Of a stretch of DNA of 12,623 bases, positions 1 to 6,874 are shown piece by piece; the stretch's first letter is position 1, and every line of letters starts with the position of its first letter. A program made the translations under genes and the position numbers. The DNA lies in assembly GCA_039962885.1 (NCBI GenBank), contig JBDVGI010000254.1:1-12623 (forward strand), written 5' to 3'. The stretch is from Litorimonas sp039962885 (GTDB taxonomy: Bacteria; Pseudomonadota; Alphaproteobacteria; Caulobacterales; Maricaulaceae). The notes beneath the pieces are model-generated. The model ran no database searches. It saw only the letters and a list, made by a program, of their open reading frames with translations, and was not told the origin of the DNA.

Positions 1-375
1 GCAGTAAACAGAGCGGCAAACCCTGACGACACAGACCCTGAACAGGACGATTTTGATGATGGGTATGAAAGAACGGCAGGACGCTGGAAGTCTTCAGAGA
101 AAAAGCCCAAAAAATACTCAAGTTTTTCATCCAATAAGACACCTAAATTCACGCCGCGCGTCCGCCATATCGAAGACGATTTCGAAAACGAAAATCAAGC
201 TAAAGATTACGGCAAAGATAATACCCTCACACCCTATGAGGCCATTGCGCCCGAGTTAAAACACCGTGTGCCATACTTGCCTGAATATATGGCATCGCCT
301 CAACAAGGCTCTAAAACGAAGCAATCCGCTCAGTCCGACGCGCCCAAAAGGCCGTTTCTACGGCTCGTTAAATAA
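1..375 (+). CDS. C-terminal fragment of an unrecognised acidic protein (5' end outside window)
   Basis: Reading frame 1 is open from the first base of the window to a TAA at 373-375. It gives 124 residues with no initiation codon that need be the true start, so this is the end of a longer gene. The visible part is hydrophilic and looks disordered. It begins with an Asp/Glu-rich stretch (PDDTDPEQDDFDDGYE), continues through a Lys/Ser-rich segment and a second acidic patch (EDDFENENQ), and ends in a basic tail (KRPFLRLVK). There is no membrane segment or catalytic motif. The bases around its stop codon are part of an 18-bp tandem duplication. The gene is convergent with the sigma-54 regulator that follows. 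I do not recognise the family. That this is coding is inferred from the uninterrupted frame, the amphipathic composition and the lack of a competing frame of comparable length. Confidence 0.6.
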   Translation, partial: AVNRAANPDDTDPEQDDFDDGYERTAGRWKSSEKKPKKYSSFSSNKTPKFTPRVRHIEDDFENENQAKDYGKDNTLTPYEAIAPELKHRVPYLPEYMASPQQGSKTKQSAQSDAPKRPFLRLVK

Positions 376-405
376 AATGAAAACAGGAAATAAAATGAAA
401 ACAGG
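370..405. repeat. Perfect 18-bp tandem duplication spanning a stop codon
   Basis: The 18-base unit AAATAAAATGAAAACAGG occurs twice head to tail, at 370-387 and 388-405, without mismatch. The first copy contains the TAA stop of the upstream partial gene. The second copy runs into the left arm of the terminator hairpin at 400-433 and, read on the minus strand, supplies its T-rich tail. It looks like a recent slippage or duplication event. Confidence 0.9.
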
Positions 406-433
406 CACGCCATCCCCCGATAACGTGCCTGTT
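388..433 (-). terminator. Rho-independent terminator for the sigma-54 response regulator
   Basis: A perfect 10-bp inverted repeat (AACAGGCACG at 400-409, CGTGCCTGTT at 424-433) encloses a 14-base loop. Read on the minus strand, the stem is followed directly by TTTTCATTTTATTT, a convincing U-rich tail. This fits termination of the minus-strand regulator, whose stop lies about 70 bases upstream. On the plus strand the stem is followed by a mixed sequence, so termination of the plus-strand gene here would be weak at best. Confidence 0.8.
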
Positions 434-505
434 GATGGTCTTCTGTTTGAGTAACTTTACGTTCGCCCCGACACCCAAAAAGACCAAATTTACTATTTCG
501 TGTGT

Positions 506-1957
506 TTACGCGCTACGTGTATTATCCACGTCTAGACTATGTTCGCGAACCTTTCGGTAAAGCGTAGAGCGGCCAATTCCAAGTCGCCGCGCCACTTCTG
601 ACATATGACCTGAATAATTCTCTATCGCAAATGCAATGAGGTCTCGCTCAATATGTTCTAGCGTACGCAGATGTCCGTCTCGATCAAGCACGTTCACAGC
701 CTCGTTTTGAGCTTTGTCCGCTGCGTCAACCAAGGCTTCAAGAGACCCAGATTCTTGCGGCGACATCATAGTTGGCGATAGTCCAGAAATTTGCGGAAAA
801 TCATGAGGTTGTAACACTTCACCGTCAGATAAGATCATCGCCCGAAATAATGTATTTTCAAGCTGTCTGACGTTTCCTTTCCAATCGTGCGCTTTCAAAA
901 GCTCTATAGTTTCAGCGCTCACACCGCTAATAGATAGGCGTTCTTGCGCATTAAAGCGTTTAATAAAATGCTCGCTAAGGGCGGCAATATCTTCTCTGCG
1001 CTCACGCAATGGCGGCACTTGGATTGGGAAGACATTCAAGCGGTAGAACAAATCTTCGCGAAACTCACCTAGCCTGACAGCCTCTGCAAGGTCGCGGTTT
1101 GTCGCGCTGATAATGCGGACATCAACAGGCACAGTACGCTTAGAGCCAATCGGATCAACTTCGCCTTCTTGTAATACGCGAAGTAATTTCACCTGCATAT
1201 CAAGCGGAAGTTCACCCACCTCATCCAAAAACAATGTCCCAGTATGGGCTTCTTGGAATTTCCCCAAATGTTTATTATTCGCCCCCGTGAAAGACCCTTT
1301 TTCATGGCCGAACAAGATCGACTCAACAAGGTTTTCAGCAATCGCGCCGCAATTGACCGTTACATAAGGCTTATCTGACCGCTCGGAAACGCCTTGTATG
1401 GCCCTGGCTATGACTTCTTTACCCACACCGCTTTCGCCCGTAATCAGTATAGGAATATTAGCTTTTGCACCGCGCTCCCCCATAGCAATCACAGACCGCA
1501 TGGACGGTGCACTACCTATAAGGTCATCAAATGTTAGGCCGCCTTGCGCAGTTTTCTTTAAGCGTTTGACCTCTCCTACCAAGGTTTTCATTTCCAAGGC
1601 GTTGCGAATAGAGACAATAATACGTTCTGGTGCTGCGGGCTTAACCACAAAGTCACGCGCGCCCGATTTCATCGCTGCCACAACAGCATCAATCGACCCT
1701 TTACCCGTCAAAACAATCACGGGAAGCTCTGGTCTTTTAAGTGCAAGTTCTTCCAGCGTCTCCATACCTCCGCGGCCTGGCATCACCAAATCCAATAACA
1801 TGACGTGGATGGCTGCCCCGTCAGCACCCAACGCCATATCTAGCGCCGCATCGCCATCGCCTGCTTGTAAGGTAGAAAACCCACTTTTCTCAACAACGGC
1901 TTGTAATAAGCGGCGCTGCGTTGGATCATCATCAACAATAAGAACGGTCTTACCCAT
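506..1957 (-). CDS. Sigma-54-dependent response regulator (NtrC family, TacA-like)
   Basis: This cytoplasmic transcription activator of 483 residues has three domains. The receiver spans about 4-120 with acidic residues D9-D11, phosphoacceptor D56 in MLLDLVMPG, T84 and K106. The AAA+ domain spans about 145-380 with Walker A GESGVGK (174-180), the sigma-54 contact loop GSFTGA (221-226), Walker B TLFLDEVGE (241-249) and FREDLFYRLNVF (299-310). A C-terminal Fis-type helix-turn-helix (MSEVARRLGIGRSTLYRKV) lies near 452-470. Phosphorylation would be expected to drive ring assembly and open sigma-54 promoters. No histidine kinase is adjacent, so its partner is elsewhere. The start at 1957 is preferred because AGGGT lies upstream and the receiver begins at once (MGKTVLIVDDD). 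An in-frame ATG at 2017 would add 20 non-conserved residues and has no ribosome site. The DPTQRRLLQAV opening resembles TacA-type regulators of Caulobacter relatives, but that orthology is a guess from memory. The contact loop has Ser in place of the commoner Ala (GAFTGA). Confidence 0.95.
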   Translation of the reverse strand: MGKTVLIVDDDPTQRRLLQAVVEKSGFSTLQAGDGDAALDMALGADGAAIHVMLLDLVMPGRGGMETLEELALKRPELPVIVLTGKGSIDAVVAAMKSGARDFVVKPAAPERIIVSIRNALEMKTLVGEVKRLKKTAQGGLTFDDLIGSAPSMRSVIAMGERGAKANIPILITGESGVGKEVIARAIQGVSERSDKPYVTVNCGAIAENLVESILFGHEKGSFTGANNKHLGKFQEAHTGTLFLDEVGELPLDMQVKLLRVLQEGEVDPIGSKRTVPVDVRIISATNRDLAEAVRLGEFREDLFYRLNVFPIQVPPLRERREDIAALSEHFIKRFNAQERLSISGVSAETIELLKAHDWKGNVRQLENTLFRAMILSDGEVLQPHDFPQISGLSPTMMSPQESGSLEALVDAADKAQNEAVNVLDRDGHLRTLEHIERDLIAFAIENYSGHMSEVARRLGIGRSTLYRKVREHSLDVDNTRSA

Positions 1958-2195
1958 GTCATTTACCCTATTTTTCGGCCTATTGGCTGTAACGTCTTGC
2001 GTCACAATATGGGACATAATGATAAATTTGGCTCTAAACTATGAGGTAAAGATTTGGTTAAAACGGAATATAATAACGCCTTTTGAACCTCATAATCATC
2101 AATTTGAACCCTTGCAAACGCGTAGAATATGTTGAAGCGGCGCAACGCTCATGTTAACAGGGCGCAAATAAAGCTTTAACCCACAGAGGAACCCC

Positions 2196-2498
2196 ATGGC
2201 ATCTGGACATTCAAATCACACACGCGGCAAAATGCCCGTTCAGGCACAGTCAGGCACATTTGCAGGATTCATGAACCTGACCGTCTACGGAGCATGCGCA
2301 CTTGTTGTAATATTACTGATGCCAATCCTGATTTTCGCAGTCAATGTTGCATGGTTCCCAGCTCTAATCGCAAGTTTTGTCATGGGTGTGGTTTTAGGGC
2401 TTATCTTTAAGCTAAAAGGCGGCTGGTATGTTAGTTTGGTTATGCTATCCATCCTTGCCATTATTATGAGCGTATTTATCCCACTGCTCGCAAATTAA
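2196..2498 (+). CDS. Small membrane protein resembling aa3-type cytochrome c oxidase subunit IV
   Basis: A 100-residue protein with a short His-containing hydrophilic N-terminus (GHSNHTRGKMPVQAQSGTF) followed by three predicted membrane helices at about 29-49, 52-72 and 77-97. The layout of a soluble His/Gly/Met-containing leader, then TFxGFM and membrane helices, is that of the small alphaproteobacterial aa3 oxidase subunit IV family (COX4_pro_2). That subunit is a non-catalytic part of the terminal oxidase in the inner membrane. The assignment rests on pattern and length only, with no metal ligand to confirm it. A good ribosome site, AGAGGA, lies at 2185-2190, five bases before the ATG. No other oxidase subunit is nearby. 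The next gene follows after 27 bases on the same strand, so the two are probably cotranscribed. Otherwise it would be a generic three-helix membrane protein. Confidence 0.65.
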   Translation: MASGHSNHTRGKMPVQAQSGTFAGFMNLTVYGACALVVILLMPILIFAVNVAWFPALIASFVMGVVLGLIFKLKGGWYVSLVMLSILAIIMSVFIPLLAN

Positions 2499-2525
2499 AG
2501 TCCGGCTTGCACGGGTTCCCTGGCC

Positions 2526-3389
2526 TTGCCAATTAGCACCGCCCTCGCCCAAAACTCTACGCCCCTAGTGCGATGGCTTAAACGCATAATGGTTGGGGCT
2601 ATCCTAATATATTGTTTGCTATGCACTGCAGCGTTTTTCATGCAGCGTAAATTGCTCTACTTTCCGCCCCAAAACTATCTCTCTGCGTCGGATGTTGGTT
2701 TGGCAAACATGGCGGAGATTCCGTTTTCCATAAACGGCATTGAAACAACTTCTTGGTGGTCTGCGCCAGTCGATGACATAAAACCGGTTATCCTCTTTTT
2801 CCACGGCAATGGCTCTGCTGTATATAGCAATTACGATATTTTCGGCGATTTGATCGCTCAAGGTTACGGCGTTTTGTCTGTTGGGTATCCCGGCTATCCA
2901 CATAAAGGCATGGACGCTACTGGCCCAAACGGGGGCCCCTCCCAAGATAAAATTCTAGCTGTAGCTATCAAAAACCATGAATTCATTAGCGGAGAAAATA
3001 TAACTCCCGATCGCATTGTTTATTTTGGCACATCGTTAGGTTCTGGCATTGCCTCGCAGCTAGCTGCCATACACCCTCCACAGCTCTTAATTCTTGATGC
3101 ACCATTTAATTCCATATTAGATATGGCCAAAAAACGTGCTCCGTTTTTACCTGTTAGCCTTTTAATGCAAGACCGATTTGAATCCGATAAAGCTCTCGCG
3201 GGCCGAGACGTGACGCTCATTTGGATGCACGGGACGGATGACCGTATCGTTCCTATCGCCCAAGGGCAAAAACTCTATGATGGATATGATGGACCCAAAA
3301 CTGCGTATATTATACATCGCGGACAACACACAAACCTTTGGGGGCTTGGCGGCAGAGACATTGTCCTTCGCGCTTTAAGCCAGCTATAA
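2526..3389 (+). CDS. Membrane-anchored alpha/beta hydrolase (Bem46-like serine hydrolase)
   Basis: A 287-residue protein with an N-terminal membrane anchor (about 19-39) followed by QRKLLYFPP, a junction typical of Bem46/FrsA-like hydrolases. The alpha/beta fold motifs are in order: oxyanion strand LFFHGNG (90-96), nucleophile elbow GTSLG with S170, acid D239 in HGTDDRIVP, and base H268 in RGQHTNLW. All three triad residues are present, so it should be an active esterase, thioesterase or peptidase of unknown substrate, probably facing the periplasm or anchored at the inner membrane. The start is uncertain. The frame begins with TTG at 2526, which has only a weak GGG-containing upstream sequence. 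GTG at 2568 and ATG at 2589 are alternatives, and the ATG would remove the basic residues before the helix. Its stop overlaps the next start by one base (TAATG), so translation of the transporter is probably coupled. Confidence 0.88.
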   Translation: MPISTALAQNSTPLVRWLKRIMVGAILIYCLLCTAAFFMQRKLLYFPPQNYLSASDVGLANMAEIPFSINGIETTSWWSAPVDDIKPVILFFHGNGSAVYSNYDIFGDLIAQGYGVLSVGYPGYPHKGMDATGPNGGPSQDKILAVAIKNHEFISGENITPDRIVYFGTSLGSGIASQLAAIHPPQLLILDAPFNSILDMAKKRAPFLPVSLLMQDRFESDKALAGRDVTLIWMHGTDDRIVPIAQGQKLYDGYDGPKTAYIIHRGQHTNLWGLGGRDIVLRALSQL

Positions 3390-4243
3390 TGCGCACCTTA
3401 CTTCTCACCCTCGCCGCCCTAATAGCCTTTGCAGCCAATTCCGTTTTAACCCGTATTGGCCTAACGCTCGGAGAGATTGGCCCGTGGTCATTTACGCTTA
3501 TCCGTCTTCTCTCAGGCGCCATTATCTTAACCACATTGGCACAGCACAAAGCAGGCACGCGCCATAATGTATGGCATAGCGGATCATGGCGCGGGGCCAT
3601 TGCCTTATTAATTTACGCAAGTTTTTTTTCCTATGCTTACCTGTCCTTACCCGCAGGAACGGGCGCGCTTATCTTATTTGCTATGGTACAAGTCACAATG
3701 TTGGGCGCAGGATTGATATCAGGAGAGCGGTTCTCAAAAATACAATGGCTTGGCACAGGCTTAGCCATGGGCGGATTGGTCTATCTGCTAACGCCTAACA
3801 TAGCTCCACCGTCGCCGCTTGGAGCCTTACTCATGGCCCTTGCAGGTATCGGTTGGGGTATTTATTCTTTGTTAGGGCGGCAAAATACAATTGACCCCAC
3901 AGCGCAAACGGCCGGAAACTTTTTACGCGCCGCACCGATTATAATTATCCTATCAACTCCCATTTTCTTTACCCTGCCAGAAACCACCCCTGCAGTTAAT
4001 GGCATTATATTAGCCGTCATCTCAGGAGCTCTCACATCAGGCCTAGGCTATGTGATATGGTATGCAGCCCTTAAATCCTTATCAGCAACACGGGCGGGCG
4101 TCGCGCAGCTCTCAGTCCCTCCTCTGGCTGCCTTTGGAGGAATATTATTTCTAAACGAGCCTGTAGATTTGCGATTTACCTTAGCAACCCTGATTATTTT
4201 CACAGGTATCATTTTAGCCGTCCTATGGCCAAAAAACCTATAA
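3389..4243 (+). CDS. DMT-superfamily transporter, EamA family
   Basis: A very hydrophobic 284-residue protein with two homologous halves of about five helices each (roughly 4-135 and 142-279), the ten-helix arrangement of EamA drug/metabolite transporters. Family-like features are the opening AFAANSVLTRIGL, the loop SGERFSKIQWLGTGLAMGG after the fourth helix, and in the second half YAALKSLSATRAGVAQLSVPPLAAFGGILFLNEP. It probably moves a small metabolite or amino acid across the inner membrane, but the substrate cannot be read from sequence. The start at 3389 overlaps the stop of the hydrolase (TAATG). An upstream in-frame ATG at 3338 would lie inside the hydrolase gene and add a non-hydrophobic leader, so it is rejected. 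The gene ends 78 bases before the ABC operon, with no clear terminator between. Confidence 0.9.
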   Translation: MRTLLLTLAALIAFAANSVLTRIGLTLGEIGPWSFTLIRLLSGAIILTTLAQHKAGTRHNVWHSGSWRGAIALLIYASFFSYAYLSLPAGTGALILFAMVQVTMLGAGLISGERFSKIQWLGTGLAMGGLVYLLTPNIAPPSPLGALLMALAGIGWGIYSLLGRQNTIDPTAQTAGNFLRAAPIIIILSTPIFFTLPETTPAVNGIILAVISGALTSGLGYVIWYAALKSLSATRAGVAQLSVPPLAAFGGILFLNEPVDLRFTLATLIIFTGIILAVLWPKNL

Positions 4244-4274
4244 TATAAGTCAAAATTAACATCTATTCAGAGAA

Positions 4275-4300
4275 TTCGATAAACTTCTTGTTATATCGAA
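4275..4300. repeat. 7-bp inverted repeat upstream of the ABC operon
   Basis: TTCGATA (4275-4281) and TATCGAA (4294-4300) are perfect inverted copies separated by 12 bases. The right half overlaps the spacer of the proposed promoter at 4288-4316, a position suited to an operator. A weak hairpin in the 3' end of the transporter message is the alternative. Function is inferred from position only. Confidence 0.4.
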
Positions 4301-4316
4301 AAGCAATAAGTAATAA
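4288..4316 (+). promoter_or_regulatory. Candidate promoter giving a leaderless transcript of the ABC operon
   Basis: TTGTTA (4288-4293) and TAATAA (4311-4316) are separated by 17 bases, close to sigma-70-type spacing. The proposed -10 box ends six bases before the ATG at 4322, so transcription would start at or next to the initiation codon. No Shine-Dalgarno sequence lies before that ATG, which agrees with a leaderless message. The -10 match is only partial. Confidence 0.4.
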
Positions 4317-4321
4317 GTCTT

Positions 4322-5281
4322 ATGATACAATACCCTTTGACTCTCAAAAATGTCTCTAAGCGCTTTGGGGGTAAAGCCGCCGTAGAGGGTGTGAGCTTTG
4401 AAATTGGGTCAGGCGAAATCGTTGGGTTTCTTGGACCAAATGGGGCCGGTAAAACCACAAGCATCCGTATGTCACTCGGCCTTATTTCCCCCGATGAAGG
4501 GCAAGTCAAATTATTTGGAGAAACTCCCGGCGCCAATGCATTTGGCCGAATTGGTTTCCTACCTGAAGAGCGCGGGCTTTATAAAAAGCAAACCGCCCGC
4601 GAGAGCATTGCCCATATGGCCCGCCTTAACGGTATGGCAGGAAAGCTCGCCTTTAAACTTGCCGATGAATTACTAGATAAGTACGGCCTGAGCGAAGCCA
4701 AACGTAAAAAAAATAAAGACATGTCCAAAGGCATGGCGCAGAAAGTTCAGCTCTTATCTGCCATAGCCCATGACCCTGAATTTTATATATTGGACGAGCC
4801 TTTTTCAGGCCTTGATCCCGTCAATCAACAAGTTTTGGAAAGTATTGTTCGCGAGATAGCCGATAGAGGCCGCACCATATTATTTTCAACTCACGTGATG
4901 GAACATGCTGAACGGCTATGTGATCGTATTATTCTTATGAACGGCGGGCGTAAAGTTTTTGATGGCAGCACAGAAGAAGCGCTTAACACCGCGCCGCGCC
5001 GTATGGTTCTCGCCTCAGAAGCGGCGAATTTAACCGATCTTGTGACGCCTTTCGTAAAGGACATTGAAACCCGCAAGGACGGCGCCTTAATGCTCACTCT
5101 CAAAGACGAGGCTGAGGCTCATAGCGTTTTAGAAACTTGCGTTGAGAAAAAAATTAAACTCACACGGTTTGAGCCGCGCCCCCCAACCTTGCATGAAGCC
5201 TTTGTGGCTTTAGTCGGCGATGATGTACGCGCAGATATGCAATTAACACCCGAAACTTCGGCCGATGAGGGTATGACATGA
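4322..5281 (+). CDS. ABC transporter ATP-binding protein, NatA-like
   Basis: A 319-residue cytoplasmic ATPase. It has Walker A GPNGAGKTT (38-46), a divergent signature MSKGMAQKVQL (134-144) in place of LSGGQ, Walker B FYILDEP (154-160), a D-loop SGLDP and the switch His H191 in STHVMEHAE. The SKGM signature and the C-terminal region of about 90 residues ending TRFEPRPPTLHEAFVALVG (DUF4162-like) are typical of the NatA branch of exporter ATPases. It should energise the permease encoded immediately downstream. Its stop overlaps that gene's start in an ATGA (5278-5281). The first ATG is chosen because the ATPase fold begins right after it. There is no ribosome site, and a leaderless start is likely. 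Known relatives export sodium or small lipophilic compounds, but the substrate here is not readable. Confidence 0.93.
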   Translation: MIQYPLTLKNVSKRFGGKAAVEGVSFEIGSGEIVGFLGPNGAGKTTSIRMSLGLISPDEGQVKLFGETPGANAFGRIGFLPEERGLYKKQTARESIAHMARLNGMAGKLAFKLADELLDKYGLSEAKRKKNKDMSKGMAQKVQLLSAIAHDPEFYILDEPFSGLDPVNQQVLESIVREIADRGRTILFSTHVMEHAERLCDRIILMNGGRKVFDGSTEEALNTAPRRMVLASEAANLTDLVTPFVKDIETRKDGALMLTLKDEAEAHSVLETCVEKKIKLTRFEPRPPTLHEAFVALVGDDVRADMQLTPETSADEGMT

Positions 5282-6816
5282 CTATAATTCCACGGATAAA
5301 TATGCGCCGTACATTGCTCATCGCAAGGCGGGATTTCTTGGGCTATGTCAAAACATGGGGGTTTTGGCTATCTTTCTTTTTGCCCTTTATTCTTATAATC
5401 GCAGGCGCCGTGATTGGAATCGCAGCCGCTACATTTAATTTTGATGTGACTCCAACACGGTATGAGACAATTTTGGATAAAACAGGTGTCCACGCCCAAG
5501 CGCTTCGCGATAGCCACGAGGACCGCTTAAAAGAACGCGAAAAGGACGCTATTCTTGCGCTAAAGGCCTTTGGTGTTTTGCCAGAGGGCGAAGTCGAAAA
5601 AATTGAGAAAATCTATGAGCAACAAGGCTTAGACGGTGTCAAAAGCCATGTGATCAACAACACCCCGATCACCAAAGAACAGCTAGATAAAACAACCTCA
5701 CGCATTTCATCTGACCTTATCTTCATCGACCCGCCAGCGGATACACTTGACGGACTGCAAGCTTACCTGCGCGAGGAAAAACTCGTGACCGTGGACGGGG
5801 AAGAGGTGAAATTAAATGGCGCGCTAATTATTTCGCCGCCGCGTACAGCGAAGGACGGCGAAGCCTATGTGCAATATTGGAGTCAAAACTTCAATCACAC
5901 ACGCGTCAAATCTATGGCAGAAGATTACTTCAAAGAACGCGCAGAAACGACTTATTTAAATGAAGGTGGCTTAAATCGCAGAGATTTAAAAATTGCGAGC
6001 CGTATTGAACCTTACCAAACTTTTGATCCCACAAAAGCCCAAGGCGCAGATAAAGATAGCCAAGCGGTGACAGCATCAGATAAATTACCTTATTACGTGG
6101 CTGGCATATTATCAGGTATATTATGGCTAACCGTCTTCTCGGGCTCTTATATGTTGCTCACCTCAATGCTTGAGGAAAAACTCAATAAACTATTAGAAAT
6201 GATGCTGGCCTCGACGCGGTTTTCTGAAATCATTTTCGGAAAATTAATAGGTGTTGCCGCCATTACATTACTGGCCATGTCTCCCTATATCCTCTCAGGT
6301 ATCTTCGGGGTCATAGGCTATATTGCTTTTGGAACAGATAGTGAAATTGTTAATGGGTTAATTAATAGCTTTTCTATAAAAATGGTGGTGTTCTTTTTGG
6401 TGTACCTCATTCTTGGCTATTTATTTTACGGCGCTTTCTTTATCGCCCTTGGCGCGCTTAGCCAATCTATGCAAGACGCGCAGACTTTAACAACGCCTAT
6501 TACCATCATCCTAACATTGATGGTTTGGATTGTACCCTATGGTATATCAAACCCCGATAGCCCTATCTTGACCTTCGCTAGTATTTTTCCTCTCTCGGCA
6601 CCATTTGCCGCGCTTGTGCGGCTCCCATCTGACCCGCCGCTATGGGAGCTTATCCTCTCGTCTGGGTTCTTAGCCTTACTTACTATAGGCGTGATCGCGC
6701 TAGCGAGCCGCATATTCCGCTTTGGCGTATTATCTGGCTCTGGCGCTAAGGTCGTCACAGATTGGTTTAAACGCAAAATTTTGAGAAAAAAACAGCGTAA
6801 ATCATGTAAAGCCTGA
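5278..6816 (+). CDS. ABC transporter permease, NatB-like (ABC-2 type)
   Basis: A 512-residue inner-membrane subunit with the ABC2_membrane_3 layout. A cytoplasmic basic start (RRTLLIARRDFLGYVKT) is followed by one helix at about 30-51, a large extracytoplasmic domain of roughly 215 residues (52-268), and then five or six helices between about 272 and 480. It ends in a strongly basic tail (WFKRKILRKKQRKSCKA). The motif EEKLNKLLEMMLASTRFSEIIFGK (about 299-322) after the second helix is the cytoplasmic coupling segment that touches the ATPase. The 4-base overlap with the NatA-like gene indicates translational coupling and a two-gene exporter. The extracytoplasmic domain is Lys/Glu-rich and helical in appearance. 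No substrate clue was found. Confidence 0.93.
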   Translation: MTIIPRINMRRTLLIARRDFLGYVKTWGFWLSFFLPFILIIAGAVIGIAAATFNFDVTPTRYETILDKTGVHAQALRDSHEDRLKEREKDAILALKAFGVLPEGEVEKIEKIYEQQGLDGVKSHVINNTPITKEQLDKTTSRISSDLIFIDPPADTLDGLQAYLREEKLVTVDGEEVKLNGALIISPPRTAKDGEAYVQYWSQNFNHTRVKSMAEDYFKERAETTYLNEGGLNRRDLKIASRIEPYQTFDPTKAQGADKDSQAVTASDKLPYYVAGILSGILWLTVFSGSYMLLTSMLEEKLNKLLEMMLASTRFSEIIFGKLIGVAAITLLAMSPYILSGIFGVIGYIAFGTDSEIVNGLINSFSIKMVVFFLVYLILGYLFYGAFFIALGALSQSMQDAQTLTTPITIILTLMVWIVPYGISNPDSPILTFASIFPLSAPFAALVRLPSDPPLWELILSSGFLALLTIGVIALASRIFRFGVLSGSGAKVVTDWFKRKILRKKQRKSCKA

Positions 6817-6874
6817 GTGAAAATATCGCATTAAGCCTAGGTGACATAGGCCAAAAATGCCGTTAAGTTAAAAT

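Noticed and set aside
53..454. Two short plus-strand frames (68 and 62 codons) at the left edge
   Set aside because: They are out of frame with the continuous frame 1 coding region that ends at 375. Their composition shows no domain.
1958..2017. N-terminal extension of the sigma-54 regulator to an ATG at 2017
   Set aside because: There is no ribosome site at 2017, the added residues do not belong to a receiver domain, and the ATG at 1957 has an AGGGT upstream.
1398..2135. Long open frame of 245 codons on the plus strand opposite the sigma-54 regulator
   Set aside because: It is antisense to strongly conserved receiver and AAA+ motifs, has Ser/Ala/Thr-rich low-complexity composition and no ribosome site.
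6817..6874. Terminator between the ABC permease and COQ9
   Set aside because: Only a 5-bp stem (GCCTA/TAGGC) without a T run is present, too weak to call.
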